Below are positions 27,266 through 35,866 of a stretch of DNA of 64,000 nt, piece after piece. A model generated the notes under the pieces. That model ran no database searches. It worked only from the letters and a program-made list of their open reading frames with translations, and had not been told where the DNA came from. Origin of the DNA: an uncultured Pelagibacteraceae bacterium (lineage in GTDB: Bacteria; Pseudomonadota; Alphaproteobacteria; Pelagibacterales; Pelagibacteraceae); contig CABYDS010000004.1 of NCBI GenBank assembly GCA_902517745.1, forward strand, positions 1 through 64,000. Direction: 5' to 3'. Each line of letters opens with the position of its first letter. Within the stretch, counting starts at the first letter, position 1. The position numbers and the translations under genes were made by a program.

Positions 27266-30200
27266 TTAATAGTTCTGTCTCCAAGAACTTCTATAACTAG
27301 ATGTTCCACCTGCAGCAGCTTCAATGCTAACTAAGTCTTTTATGCTTCCAGCAGATTGACCAGCAATGTTTGCAAACAGCTTACCTGCAAAAACTACAAT
27401 TTTGGATAAAACACCTTGTCCAACATATTTACAAGCATCTCCTCTTCTCAAATTTTTAAGTTGAGATGAGAAATTTGTTCCACATTCATCATCAACTCCA
27501 CAAATAAATGCGTCACCTAGACTACATTTATTAACCGATGATGTTGGTTGATAAATTGGAAAATATACCAGTCCACTTGACACTGTTGGTTCAGCAGTAA
27601 CTTTCTGTGATTTATCTAATTTTATATACCAACCGGTATCTGTTGACGTTGGACATTTATTACCTGTTTTGTCCTTTGTAGTATTTTTACATTTTGTTAA
27701 ATCAGCAGCTTTTTTAGGAACTGCTACATCTCTATATTCTGGATAATGAGGATCTCTAATACCAATCATTAAGTTGTCTGTGCCATTACTTGTATTTCCT
27801 ATTCTCTCGTAATCTCCAGTTCCAGCATATAACCATAATGAATTAGTAGTTTGTCCAATTGTTGCATCCATAGAATGATACATATATCTACCATTAGTTT
27901 GGTTTGAACCTGCTTTAAATAATGTTGTGCTATCATACATCTTCAAAGATTTACCTGTTCCATCAGTTTTATTATTTGTTAAATTAAACTTAGTAATTTT
28001 TCCTTCAAGATCACTGATGTAGACAAGCGCACCTCTAAAATCAATTCCTCTTGCGGTATCTGCTGTTATTACAACCGGTGAACCTGGTGTTGAATTAACG
28101 ATATCATTCGTCAGCATATCCTCAATATCTATTCTTTTTTCAATTTTGCCTGGGAACGTTGTATCCTCAAGATTAACAATTGTTAAATTAGAACCAACTC
28201 CTGAGTTTTGAACACCGTATCCTCCGCCCATAATTGCAACATAAATATCATCCTCTAAATTATTATCACCAGGACCTTTATTTGGCATTCTTATAATTCT
28301 AGGTGACGACCAAGTTCCACCTAATTCACTATAATCGTATTCAGGTTGGCTTAATACCCCAGTTTGTGCAGAGCCAGGCTTAATATGTAAAGCCATATTC
28401 GAACTACTTAAGGTACAAGGTGCATTTGGATTGCTTGAACATGGATCTGCTCCATAAAATTTTAATGTTTTATTTATTAATGTGATCTCAGTTGCTGGCT
28501 TTGTTTGAGCTTGCCCACCACTAGGAGGCGCAGGTATTGTGATTGTAGAGGACTTAACTGTAAAGTTATTAAACGGTTTATCGTCAATTAATATTGAAAT
28601 ATCAGATTTACTCAAATTAGGAACATCTAAAGTCCAAACATTGCTCTCCTGACAGTCAGTTGATTGATCACTTTTACATGTTAAGTCACCTTTATTATTC
28701 GAACTTACAGTAATAGACTCAAAGAAACTTGCTAAATCATAAATCTTTTTGATGTAATCATAACTTGAGATAGTTCCATTATGATCCATTACGTGGACTT
28801 TAGTTTGAATACCATCATTAAGCACTGAATATAAATGCATTGGTGCATCTCGATCTGTGATATCTAATACAGAAAATCCTGCACCACCTCTACCATATGG
28901 AACCATTAGTATTGTATGCCATTCTTTTTTGCTATCATAAGGACCTTTATAAAACATATCATGCGCGGTAACAGATCCATCGACACCATAAATAGCATTA
29001 GAACCACCAACACCACTTCTATTTAAATTTACGTTAACCATATTTGGCATTGATGATGCAATAAATGGTGGAACAAATGCCCAAATTTCTTTACCAGTTT
29101 TTCCATCAAATGCGTGAAGCATGCCATCATTTGCACCAACATAAACTGTTTCTTTTCTTGAAGAATGTTTTTGAGCAAATGAAGAATAATTTTTTAAAGA
29201 TCTCCAATAAGCTTCTTGATTTCTTCCTGCAAAAGCTGTTTCAGCTGATGGTTTTGAAACTACCACTAATTCTGAATGGTAAATATCTCCAAGAGGATTA
29301 GGTCTTGTTTCAGTTAAATTACAATCACCATCATAATCAAAATAATCTTGTCCTCTAACAAACTGTATTAGGCCTTTAATGTCATCTTCATTATCATTTT
29401 GAACTGAAGCAACATTTTTACATCTTTGTGTATTAGTAGGGTTATCACTTTTACTATGATAATTTGGCACTTCATTATTTGTATGAGTAAACAATTTATC
29501 AATATCTTTATAGTTTGATGTTACCCAATTATTTAAATTACTATAACCAGAATTTGCAGATGTATTTGGAAGGTGGGTCCAAATTTTTCTGTCATCTGTT
29601 TTTCTTTTTTCTAGCAATTCGGCTGCATCCCAATTCTTTTTACCAACAACTCCATTAGAGTCTATGGCAGTACTTTTTAAGGTTCCTTTCCACTCTTTAT
29701 TTTGTTCATAATCAAATTGTGCTTGATATAAAGATCCACCTTGTTCAATTGTAGCTGTAATTGCAGGCGCAGAGAAAGATAATTTTTGAGCAATAATTTG
29801 TGATATGGCAGCTTTTAATTGTGTCTTTAGAGATTGAGTGGTTCTTGCTACAATAACGCTATTAGTTCCACCTGTTTGTGCCATCCTATTAAAGTTTCTT
29901 ACTCCACTATTTGATAGTCCTGTACCATAAGCTACTGTAAAAGTTTTTATCTTATGTGAATTTAATAATTTTGAAACTCTCCTCGCAGCTCCGTTGTGAT
30001 TATACCAATCTCCATCACCTATAACTAAAACATAACTATTCTGACAAGTTAAGTTTTTATCTATTGGAGACAAAGTACTGTGCAAATAATATTCTTCAGC
30101 TTGTTTTGCCCAGTTGTCAGCATTCGTTCCACCACCAGGCTGAACTGATTTTATGATCGAATTGATTTTTGCCGCCCCCTGTTTATGAGCTCTTACTTTA

Positions 30201-31411
30201 ATACAGGCTCTACTTGTACAAGGCGTAGCTCTTCCATTAGTTATATCTCCACTCCAAGATCTAAAACCAGACCCATTATTATCCCACGACCAGTAACCAA
30301 ATCCAAAATTTACTCCTGCTGTTAAAGAACTATCTGTAACAATTGATTGAATAGCTTCATGGGCACCTGTCATTCTTGTTCCAGCAGAGCCTCCAAATTC
30401 TTTATCAAAATTTAAATTTAGATCAAATGCATTAACACTTTGTTTATAATAACTGGTACTTAATACTCTGTTGTTGGTTTTATCTACGGTTATACCCCAT
30501 GGACCATACATTCTAACATTACCAGTCTTTGATGCATTTCTTCCGTATCTACCAATATTTTTTATTGCAGTATAACCATTTCTTGATGAGTTTAATGTAA
30601 CTTTAGTAACTCTATGATTTCTCCAATCACTACCATATAAAATAAATTCATTTGATGGATGATGATCCATTCCATATGAGTAGTACCAATTACCAACATA
30701 CGATCTGCTAGAATAGTTTGTATTTATGCAACCATTGCTTCCAATAGTGTATCTGTAAAGGTAACGATTATAATGCACATAATAATTTTCTCTTTTATAA
30801 TCTGCAGTCTGACCATAATAACGGGCGTAAGAAGATAAATTTCCGCTCCAAGAGCAACTTATTTGTGAAGGAGTTGCTCCAGATATATTATAAGTCAACA
30901 TACCTCCATTTCCTGTTGCATATAAAGTGTTTTGCGCAATGGAAATATTTCTTGGATAATTTAAGTATTGGCTCCAATCACAGCTTCCGCTTGTAAGATC
31001 AATTCTAAAAACTCTTCTTTGATAAATAGCAGCAACATACAATTTATTGTTATGCACTTTCATATTCAATGGATAATAAGATCTGCAATTACCTGATCCT
31101 CTATAAATTCCATTACTTGCAAAGCTGGTATCATTTTTCTTTGTTGAATAAGTAAATTTTTTTATTCCACGTATCCAGTATTGACCAACATAAACATCGC
31201 CACTACTATCTGTTGCAACGCTATAAGGATAAGAAAAGCCAGCTCCACTGGTCATTCTAACACTCATACTTCCAGACTTATCTAAAAGGATTAATACATT
31301 AGCTGGAACATCCGATATTCCAGAACCAGGTGGTAAATTTTTTGCAAAACTACTATTTGAAAAAAAAGATAAAATTAAAATGATTTTTAAAATTAAAAGT
31401 TTTAATTTCAT
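27266..31411 (-). CDS. pilY1: PilY1-type pilus tip adhesin with inserted propeller
   Basis: A 1381-residue exported protein. The signal peptide (1-23) is followed by the start of a von Willebrand A domain with MIDAS motif LLDKSGSMS (42-50). Residues about 55-345 resemble NHL/propeller repeats (for example YPYSVATDSSGDVYVGQ and GPWGITVDKTNNRV). The VWA fold then resumes (about 346-530; SYVLVIGDGDWYN). The C-terminal PilC/PilY1 beta-propeller begins near 754 (ETVYVGANDGMLHAFDG). An Asp-rich DYDGDCN near 692 could bind calcium. PilY1 primes pilus assembly with minor pilins and mediates adhesion. It follows the minor pilin genes in operon order. Confidence 0.9.
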   Translation of the reverse strand: MKLKLLILKIILILSFFSNSSFAKNLPPGSGISDVPANVLILLDKSGSMSVRMTSGAGFSYPYSVATDSSGDVYVGQYWIRGIKKFTYSTKKNDTSFASNGIYRGSGNCRSYYPLNMKVHNNKLYVAAIYQRRVFRIDLTSGSCDWSQYLNYPRNISIAQNTLYATGNGGMLTYNISGATPSQISCSWSGNLSSYARYYGQTADYKRENYYVHYNRYLYRYTIGSNGCINTNYSSRSYVGNWYYSYGMDHHPSNEFILYGSDWRNHRVTKVTLNSSRNGYTAIKNIGRYGRNASKTGNVRMYGPWGITVDKTNNRVLSTSYYKQSVNAFDLNLNFDKEFGGSAGTRMTGAHEAIQSIVTDSSLTAGVNFGFGYWSWDNNGSGFRSWSGDITNGRATPCTSRACIKVRAHKQGAAKINSIIKSVQPGGGTNADNWAKQAEEYYLHSTLSPIDKNLTCQNSYVLVIGDGDWYNHNGAARRVSKLLNSHKIKTFTVAYGTGLSNSGVRNFNRMAQTGGTNSVIVARTTQSLKTQLKAAISQIIAQKLSFSAPAITATIEQGGSLYQAQFDYEQNKEWKGTLKSTAIDSNGVVGKKNWDAAELLEKRKTDDRKIWTHLPNTSANSGYSNLNNWVTSNYKDIDKLFTHTNNEVPNYHSKSDNPTNTQRCKNVASVQNDNEDDIKGLIQFVRGQDYFDYDGDCNLTETRPNPLGDIYHSELVVVSKPSAETAFAGRNQEAYWRSLKNYSSFAQKHSSRKETVYVGANDGMLHAFDGKTGKEIWAFVPPFIASSMPNMVNVNLNRSGVGGSNAIYGVDGSVTAHDMFYKGPYDSKKEWHTILMVPYGRGGAGFSVLDITDRDAPMHLYSVLNDGIQTKVHVMDHNGTISSYDYIKKIYDLASFFESITVSSNNKGDLTCKSDQSTDCQESNVWTLDVPNLSKSDISILIDDKPFNNFTVKSSTITIPAPPSGGQAQTKPATEITLINKTLKFYGADPCSSNPNAPCTLSSSNMALHIKPGSAQTGVLSQPEYDYSELGGTWSSPRIIRMPNKGPGDNNLEDDIYVAIMGGGYGVQNSGVGSNLTIVNLEDTTFPGKIEKRIDIEDMLTNDIVNSTPGSPVVITADTARGIDFRGALVYISDLEGKITKFNLTNNKTDGTGKSLKMYDSTTLFKAGSNQTNGRYMYHSMDATIGQTTNSLWLYAGTGDYERIGNTSNGTDNLMIGIRDPHYPEYRDVAVPKKAADLTKCKNTTKDKTGNKCPTSTDTGWYIKLDKSQKVTAEPTVSSGLVYFPIYQPTSSVNKCSLGDAFICGVDDECGTNFSSQLKNLRRGDACKYVGQGVLSKIVVFAGKLFANIAGQSAGSIKDLVSIEAAAGGTSSYRSSWRQNY

Positions 31412-31413
31412 AA

Positions 31414-31971
31414 TTATTGTTCTTGCTCCATTTTCTCTAATTCAACTTCAAGATCATAGTAAAATTTACCTAATTTTTCATCATACTCTACAGTTGTAAT
31501 CATTAATTCTTCTTCAAAAAGTTCTTCTTCACCAAGCATTCTTTTGTATACAATGACATCATTATTACTTTTCTCCCAAATTTTGAAACTATCAAATATT
31601 TGTGGATTTTGTCCTGTATCGAAATCACCATAAACTTTTTTAACGTATCTCATTAATGTTAATTTGTTATTCTCAGTATTTTTACCATCATTCATAACAA
31701 TCATTCTAATGGCTGCTAATTTTGCAGCATCTTCTGTTTCACCTAAAAATACATATTCTACTGCAATATCATTGTTCAAATTATCATTTGGACATAACTC
31801 TGGTGATGGAACAGGCAAATAATATTGTCCTTTATATCCTGGTAGTGGCATATCAAATTTATCAAAAACTTTTTTACCACTATCTCCAATATCAATTAAA
31901 AAATCACAAGCAGCTTGGACAGGTGAACTAAAAGTTAAAAAAACTATAATAAATTTGATTAAATTTTTCAT
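31414..31971 (-). CDS. Secreted protein of unknown function in pilus operon
   Basis: A 185-residue protein with a signal peptide (about 1-20, cleavage after VQA). The mature part begins ACDFLIDIGDSGKKVFDKF and is acidic, with an EEELFEEE-like cluster and Glu-rich C-terminus. Two cysteines remain in the mature protein (Cys22 and the Cys in SPELCPND), possibly a disulfide. I do not recognise the family. It sits between the pilX and pilY1 genes, two bases before pilY1, so a periplasmic role in minor-pilin/PilY1 assembly is plausible. Confidence 0.7.
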   Translation of the reverse strand: MKNLIKFIIVFLTFSSPVQAACDFLIDIGDSGKKVFDKFDMPLPGYKGQYYLPVPSPELCPNDNLNNDIAVEYVFLGETEDAAKLAAIRMIVMNDGKNTENNKLTLMRYVKKVYGDFDTGQNPQIFDSFKIWEKSNNDVIVYKRMLGEEELFEEELMITTVEYDEKLGKFYYDLEVELEKMEQEQ

Positions 31972-32016
31972 AAAAATTTGGAAATATTAGTATAACTCTT
32001 AATATTTGTCGTCATT

Positions 32017-32709
32017 TTATTTAGGTAACACAATCACACTTTCTAATGCAACTACCATTCTTTCATTGCCTTTCTTCAAACCACAGCCATAAATTCGATA
32101 AGCCATTCCATCATTTCCTTTATCAGTTGAGCCTTTTTTGACACTAGAGCCAGTGCCTCTGAAAGGTGCGGCACCAATTCTTATTACAAAAAATTCATAA
32201 AAGTAATTGTAAAGTTTTTCAGCTTCTTTTCTCTCATCATTAGTTGCAGAATTAAAACTATCACGTACTAATTTTCCAAAATTCCAACTTTGTGCAGCTA
32301 CAACATCATAGAAATTTCCACTTAACCTAACTTTGTCTAAATCCTTAAAGCTATTAGCACAGAAATTTTCTGTATTATAATAAAGAGAGCTATTGCTAGA
32401 ATTATAATTGATCCTGTAATTTGCCATATTACCATTCCATTGAGTGTTATTAGCTGGTAAATTTCTCTTAGATGTATCTCTTACATGATTTTGAGTACTC
32501 CAAGGTCCTAAAAATTGATTGAGCACATATTTTTCACCTTCGATCAAAGCTGTTTCAGCAATGTAGAAAGTTTGCTGATACTCATCACTCTTATTATTAC
32601 TTTGATGGTCACCTGCTGATATTACAATTAACGCTCCTCCCATCAATGACATTGCAAGCATTAAGACTAAAGATAATACCAGCGCAAAACCTTGTTCATT
32701 TTTTTTCAT
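32017..32709 (-). CDS. pilX: PilX-like minor pseudopilin
   Basis: A 230-residue pseudopilin with a very short leader ending EQG and hydrophobic helix FALVLSLVLMLAMSLMGGAL. Glu at position +5 is absent, as is usual for PilX/GspK-type minor pilins. The N-terminal helix continues into AETALIEGEKYVLNQF, a PilX-like feature. It is translationally coupled to pilW through a one-base overlap. It probably forms part of the tip/priming complex with PilV, PilW, FimT and PilY1. Confidence 0.85.
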   Translation of the reverse strand: MKKNEQGFALVLSLVLMLAMSLMGGALIVISAGDHQSNNKSDEYQQTFYIAETALIEGEKYVLNQFLGPWSTQNHVRDTSKRNLPANNTQWNGNMANYRINYNSSNSSLYYNTENFCANSFKDLDKVRLSGNFYDVVAAQSWNFGKLVRDSFNSATNDERKEAEKLYNYFYEFFVIRIGAAPFRGTGSSVKKGSTDKGNDGMAYRIYGCGLKKGNERMVVALESVIVLPK

Positions 32710-33545
32710 TATTCCATTCCCAAATTTCTTGCATGAGCAGTTACAATAATTGTATCTCTTAAATATTTGTCAGTTTTCTTTTTATTTCTAGTTGAGTCTT
32801 TTAATGCAAACACATCTCTAATTTTTGAATTTCTAAAAAAATTTTTTGTTGATCTAACAGTTAATGCGATATCAACAGTTTTAATTTTATAAATTAAATC
32901 TTTGTTTACATTTGTTGCAGATGGTGGTGGATTGATTAATACTCCTTTTTCGTCAACAGGATTAAAAATCATATCATCTACGTAGTCTACAACTAGTTGA
33001 TCATCGTATGTTTTATCATTGTTATCTGTTGTAGGATCATCCCATCTACCTGATGTATTATTCCATTTAACTTTTTTTTTATAAACAGCAAAAGCATCGA
33101 TTGGAGGGTATCCACCTCCACCTAATTGAGGTTGTGTTTTGTCAGGAATAGTAGATTTTTTGCATTTGTAAGTTATTTTATATCTCTCATATATGTATGC
33201 AGGTGTCCTACCTTGTTTATAATTTACATCTCCATAAACAATATCGATTTTATCACATTCTGAAAAATTCACATATTTAGTAATTAGAATTGGAATATGC
33301 TCATTTGATGTTTTGATATTATCATTGAAATACATAAATCCAGCATTTCTAATATCTCTCATGATCATTCCAACAACATCCCTTCCAGCTGTTGAAATTT
33401 TTGCTCGATCAGTAACTTGAGAGTAAGTGTTATTAACAACAGTATATGAAGTGAACATAGCACCCATCATCACTACAGAAATTAAAATTCCAATTAGAAT
33501 TTCTATTAAAGTTACACCTGCAATATTGCTTAACTTTTTTTTCAT
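32709..33545 (-). CDS. pilW: PilW-like minor pseudopilin
   Basis: A 278-residue pseudopilin. The leader MKKKLSNIAG is followed by VTLIEILIGILISVVMMGAM, with Glu at +5 of the mature helix and Val rather than Phe at +1. The segment TAGRDVVGMIMRDIRNAGFM is typical of PilW. The globular C-terminal region is long. It sits between pilV and pilX with one-base overlaps on both sides. Confidence 0.88.
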   Translation of the reverse strand: MKKKLSNIAGVTLIEILIGILISVVMMGAMFTSYTVVNNTYSQVTDRAKISTAGRDVVGMIMRDIRNAGFMYFNDNIKTSNEHIPILITKYVNFSECDKIDIVYGDVNYKQGRTPAYIYERYKITYKCKKSTIPDKTQPQLGGGGYPPIDAFAVYKKKVKWNNTSGRWDDPTTDNNDKTYDDQLVVDYVDDMIFNPVDEKGVLINPPPSATNVNKDLIYKIKTVDIALTVRSTKNFFRNSKIRDVFALKDSTRNKKKTDKYLRDTIIVTAHARNLGME

Positions 33546-34120
33546 TAATTAAATTGAAAATATAAATATTTTTTCTTTTTGCCGTCGTTTAGATTGACTT
33601 CCATTTTTCCTAGATACCATTTTTCGTAAACACCATTACCTTTGTAATTTGTAGTGTTGTTGTATTTGCAGTTATTTGTTGCAGCATTATTATTGCAGAT
33701 TTCGTAAATTTTAAGAATTTTATTATCTTTATTTCCCTTACATTTTAGTCTTTCTCTAGAAAATCTTTTATCCCATTTTTGAAACTTGTTTTGGACTGCA
33801 TTATTAAAATTGGTAGATGATGTACCTCTATTAGAACAGTTTGCCATACTCCAAGAATTATTTATTAAATAATCTTTAAATTTTACATCTGTAGTAGGAG
33901 AGTTAGAGTCTCTTTCAGAAATTAAGTCTTCTGCTACCATTGATACCAAATAATTTGCCTTTGTTCTTTCTCCAGAAACATCAATTGATTGAACTGAATA
34001 ATTAACCATCTGAAAAACTGCAACAAATCCAATGCCTATAATTGCTGTTGAAACCAAGGCTTCAAGCAGGGTCATTCCTTTTTCTGACAATTTAGTTTTG
34101 CCTAGTCCAATCACTTCCAC
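33545..34120 (-). CDS. pilV: PilV-like minor pseudopilin
   Basis: A 191-residue pseudopilin with a 15-residue leader ending LSEKG and mature helix MTLLEALVSTAIIGIGFVAV, including Glu +5. The LLEALVS pattern is characteristic of PilV. Several cysteines lie in the globular region. The start overlaps the end of the upstream fimT-like gene by 29 bases, a tight coupling. Confidence 0.87.
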   Translation of the reverse strand: MEVIGLGKTKLSEKGMTLLEALVSTAIIGIGFVAVFQMVNYSVQSIDVSGERTKANYLVSMVAEDLISERDSNSPTTDVKFKDYLINNSWSMANCSNRGTSSTNFNNAVQNKFQKWDKRFSRERLKCKGNKDNKILKIYEICNNNAATNNCKYNNTTNYKGNGVYEKWYLGKMEVNLNDGKKKKYLYFQFN

Positions 34121-34745
34121 TCCATTTAAATTTACTTATATTACCAAATCTAGTCCATTCAACCAAGTATGCAGGTTTTTCCAACCCACCTCCTTGATCC
34201 AAAGGACATTTGCCACCATTACTTGCGTTTGATGTTGTACAAAGTATCAAATATTGGTTTGTTGATCTATTTTCGACTGTAACATTTAAATTATTTTTTA
34301 AGGTTCCATGTGCTTTAAAATAACTTCCATCCTTAGAAAAACAAACAGCACCGTCTTTGCTAATATGTGTTGATATTTTTTTTGTTGTTTCATCAACTTG
34401 GTTATTGTCCCAGTAACTACCACTAGAAGTATTACATTCAATAGTTTGTGCATTATTTAATTTAATTGATAACGAAGTTGCATCCATTCCTTTTGAAACA
34501 AATTTTGTTGATGTAGTTCCATTGGGTGTTACTCTAAATTGAACAAAGGGATAATTTCCTCTTTGAGATAATGTATTTACAGATGAAAGCATAGTTGCCG
34601 CTTTTTCCATTGCAGCTCTTAACTCTCTATCTTGTCGCCAATTTGAAAAATTTGGATAAGCAACAGCGGAAATAATTGCCACTATTGTAATAACAACTAG
34701 TAACTCTAAAATTGTAAATCCTTTAATGTTCTGATCTTGCTGCAC
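34092..34745 (-). CDS. fimT: FimT/GspH-like minor pseudopilin
   Basis: A 217-residue pseudopilin. The short leader MQQDQNIKG is followed by FTILELLVVITIVAIISAVA with Glu +5, then the SNWRQDRELRAAMEKAATML helix seen in FimT/GspH proteins. FimT proteins of other bacteria bind DNA in natural transformation. The C-terminal basic tail here (FKWSGSDWTRQN) is compatible but not proof. It begins inside the pilT gene, overlapping by 23 bases. Confidence 0.85.
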   Translation of the reverse strand: MQQDQNIKGFTILELLVVITIVAIISAVAYPNFSNWRQDRELRAAMEKAATMLSSVNTLSQRGNYPFVQFRVTPNGTTSTKFVSKGMDATSLSIKLNNAQTIECNTSSGSYWDNNQVDETTKKISTHISKDGAVCFSKDGSYFKAHGTLKNNLNVTVENRSTNQYLILCTTSNASNGGKCPLDQGGGLEKPAYLVEWTRFGNISKFKWSGSDWTRQN

Positions 34746-35739
34746 CTGGATCTATTTTCCCTGATTTCGCTAATTCTTCAAGAGATTTTTCCATGGTAAT
34801 CATTCCATCTCTAACTGCTGTTTGCATTATACTTGGAATCTGGTGAATTTTTGCTTCTCTAATTAAATTTTGAATAGGTGCGGTACATTTCATTATCTCA
34901 AACGCACCAACTCTTCCTGCGCCATCTCTAGTTTTTAATAATCTTTGGGTCACAACCATTTTAAGAGAAGTTGAAATCTGAGCACGAATTTGTTCCTGTT
35001 GTTCTGGAGGGAACACATCTATAATTCTGTTAATTGTACTCGGCGCACCACTCGTGTGCAAAGTTCCAAATACTAAGTGACCAGTTTCTGCTGCTGTTAA
35101 TGCAAGACTGATGGTTTCAAGATCTCTCATCTCACCAACAAGGATTACATCTGGGTCTTCTCTTAAAGCTGCTTTTAATGCTGCTGCAAAAGTTTCTGTT
35201 TGTTTTCCTACCTCTCTATGAGAGACAATACTTTTATTATCTTTATGAATAAATTCAACTGGATCTTCTACTGTGATTATATTTGAAGTTCTTGTTTTAT
35301 TAATTTCATTTACAATTGCTGCAAGTGTTGTTGATTTACCAGAACCAGTTGGACCTGTTACTAAAACTAAACCTTTATGAAAATCAACAATGTCATAGAG
35401 AGCTTGTGGTAAGTTGAATTGTTCCATATCTGGAATTTTACTTTCAACTCTTCTGCAAACACATGCAGGTCCATTAATCGTTTTATAAAAATTCGCTCTA
35501 AATCTTAATCCACTTAGAGTAACAGATGTATCAAGTTCGTGTGTTTTTTCAAATTTATTTAATTCATGTTCATTACAATTCATTGAAAGCATATCTTTTA
35601 GATCTTGAGCTGTAACCATGACTTCCTGGACTTTTATTATTTCTCCAGTTTGTCTGTATGCAAGTGGAGATCCTGCTCTGATATGAAAATCAGAGATTTT
35701 TTTATTGTCTTTAGCTAGTTGTTCTAACTTTTCAAACAT
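34723..35739 (-). CDS. pilT: PilT-like pilus retraction ATPase
   Basis: Numbered from ATG 35739 (MFEKLEQLAKDNKKISDFHI), the protein has 338 residues. An in-frame TTG at 35799 would add 20 residues not expected in PilT. Motifs are Walker A GPTGSGKST, the Asp box ITVEDPVEFIH, Walker B ILVGEMRD and the His box GTLHTSGA. It lacks the zinc cysteines of PilB-type extension ATPases, supporting retraction. A retraction motor implies dynamic pili usable for twitching or DNA uptake. It is the first gene of the minus-strand minor-pilin operon. Confidence 0.92.
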   Translation of the reverse strand: MFEKLEQLAKDNKKISDFHIRAGSPLAYRQTGEIIKVQEVMVTAQDLKDMLSMNCNEHELNKFEKTHELDTSVTLSGLRFRANFYKTINGPACVCRRVESKIPDMEQFNLPQALYDIVDFHKGLVLVTGPTGSGKSTTLAAIVNEINKTRTSNIITVEDPVEFIHKDNKSIVSHREVGKQTETFAAALKAALREDPDVILVGEMRDLETISLALTAAETGHLVFGTLHTSGAPSTINRIIDVFPPEQQEQIRAQISTSLKMVVTQRLLKTRDGAGRVGAFEIMKCTAPIQNLIREAKIHQIPSIMQTAVRDGMITMEKSLEELAKSGKIDPGAARSEH

Positions 35740-35866
35740 ACAACCCTTTCTACTATAAAATTGACTTGTTTTACCAATTAATTTTTGCAAAAAACCCAAT
35801 TTGAATATCAGTTGTTTTTATTCTAGTAAAAGTTGAGTATAAAGTTAAAATTCGTTTATAAAATTT

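Noticed and set aside
35740..35799. TTG start giving PilT 20 extra residues
   Set aside because: The extension is unlike PilT N-termini; MFEKLEQLAKDN at 35739 matches the family.
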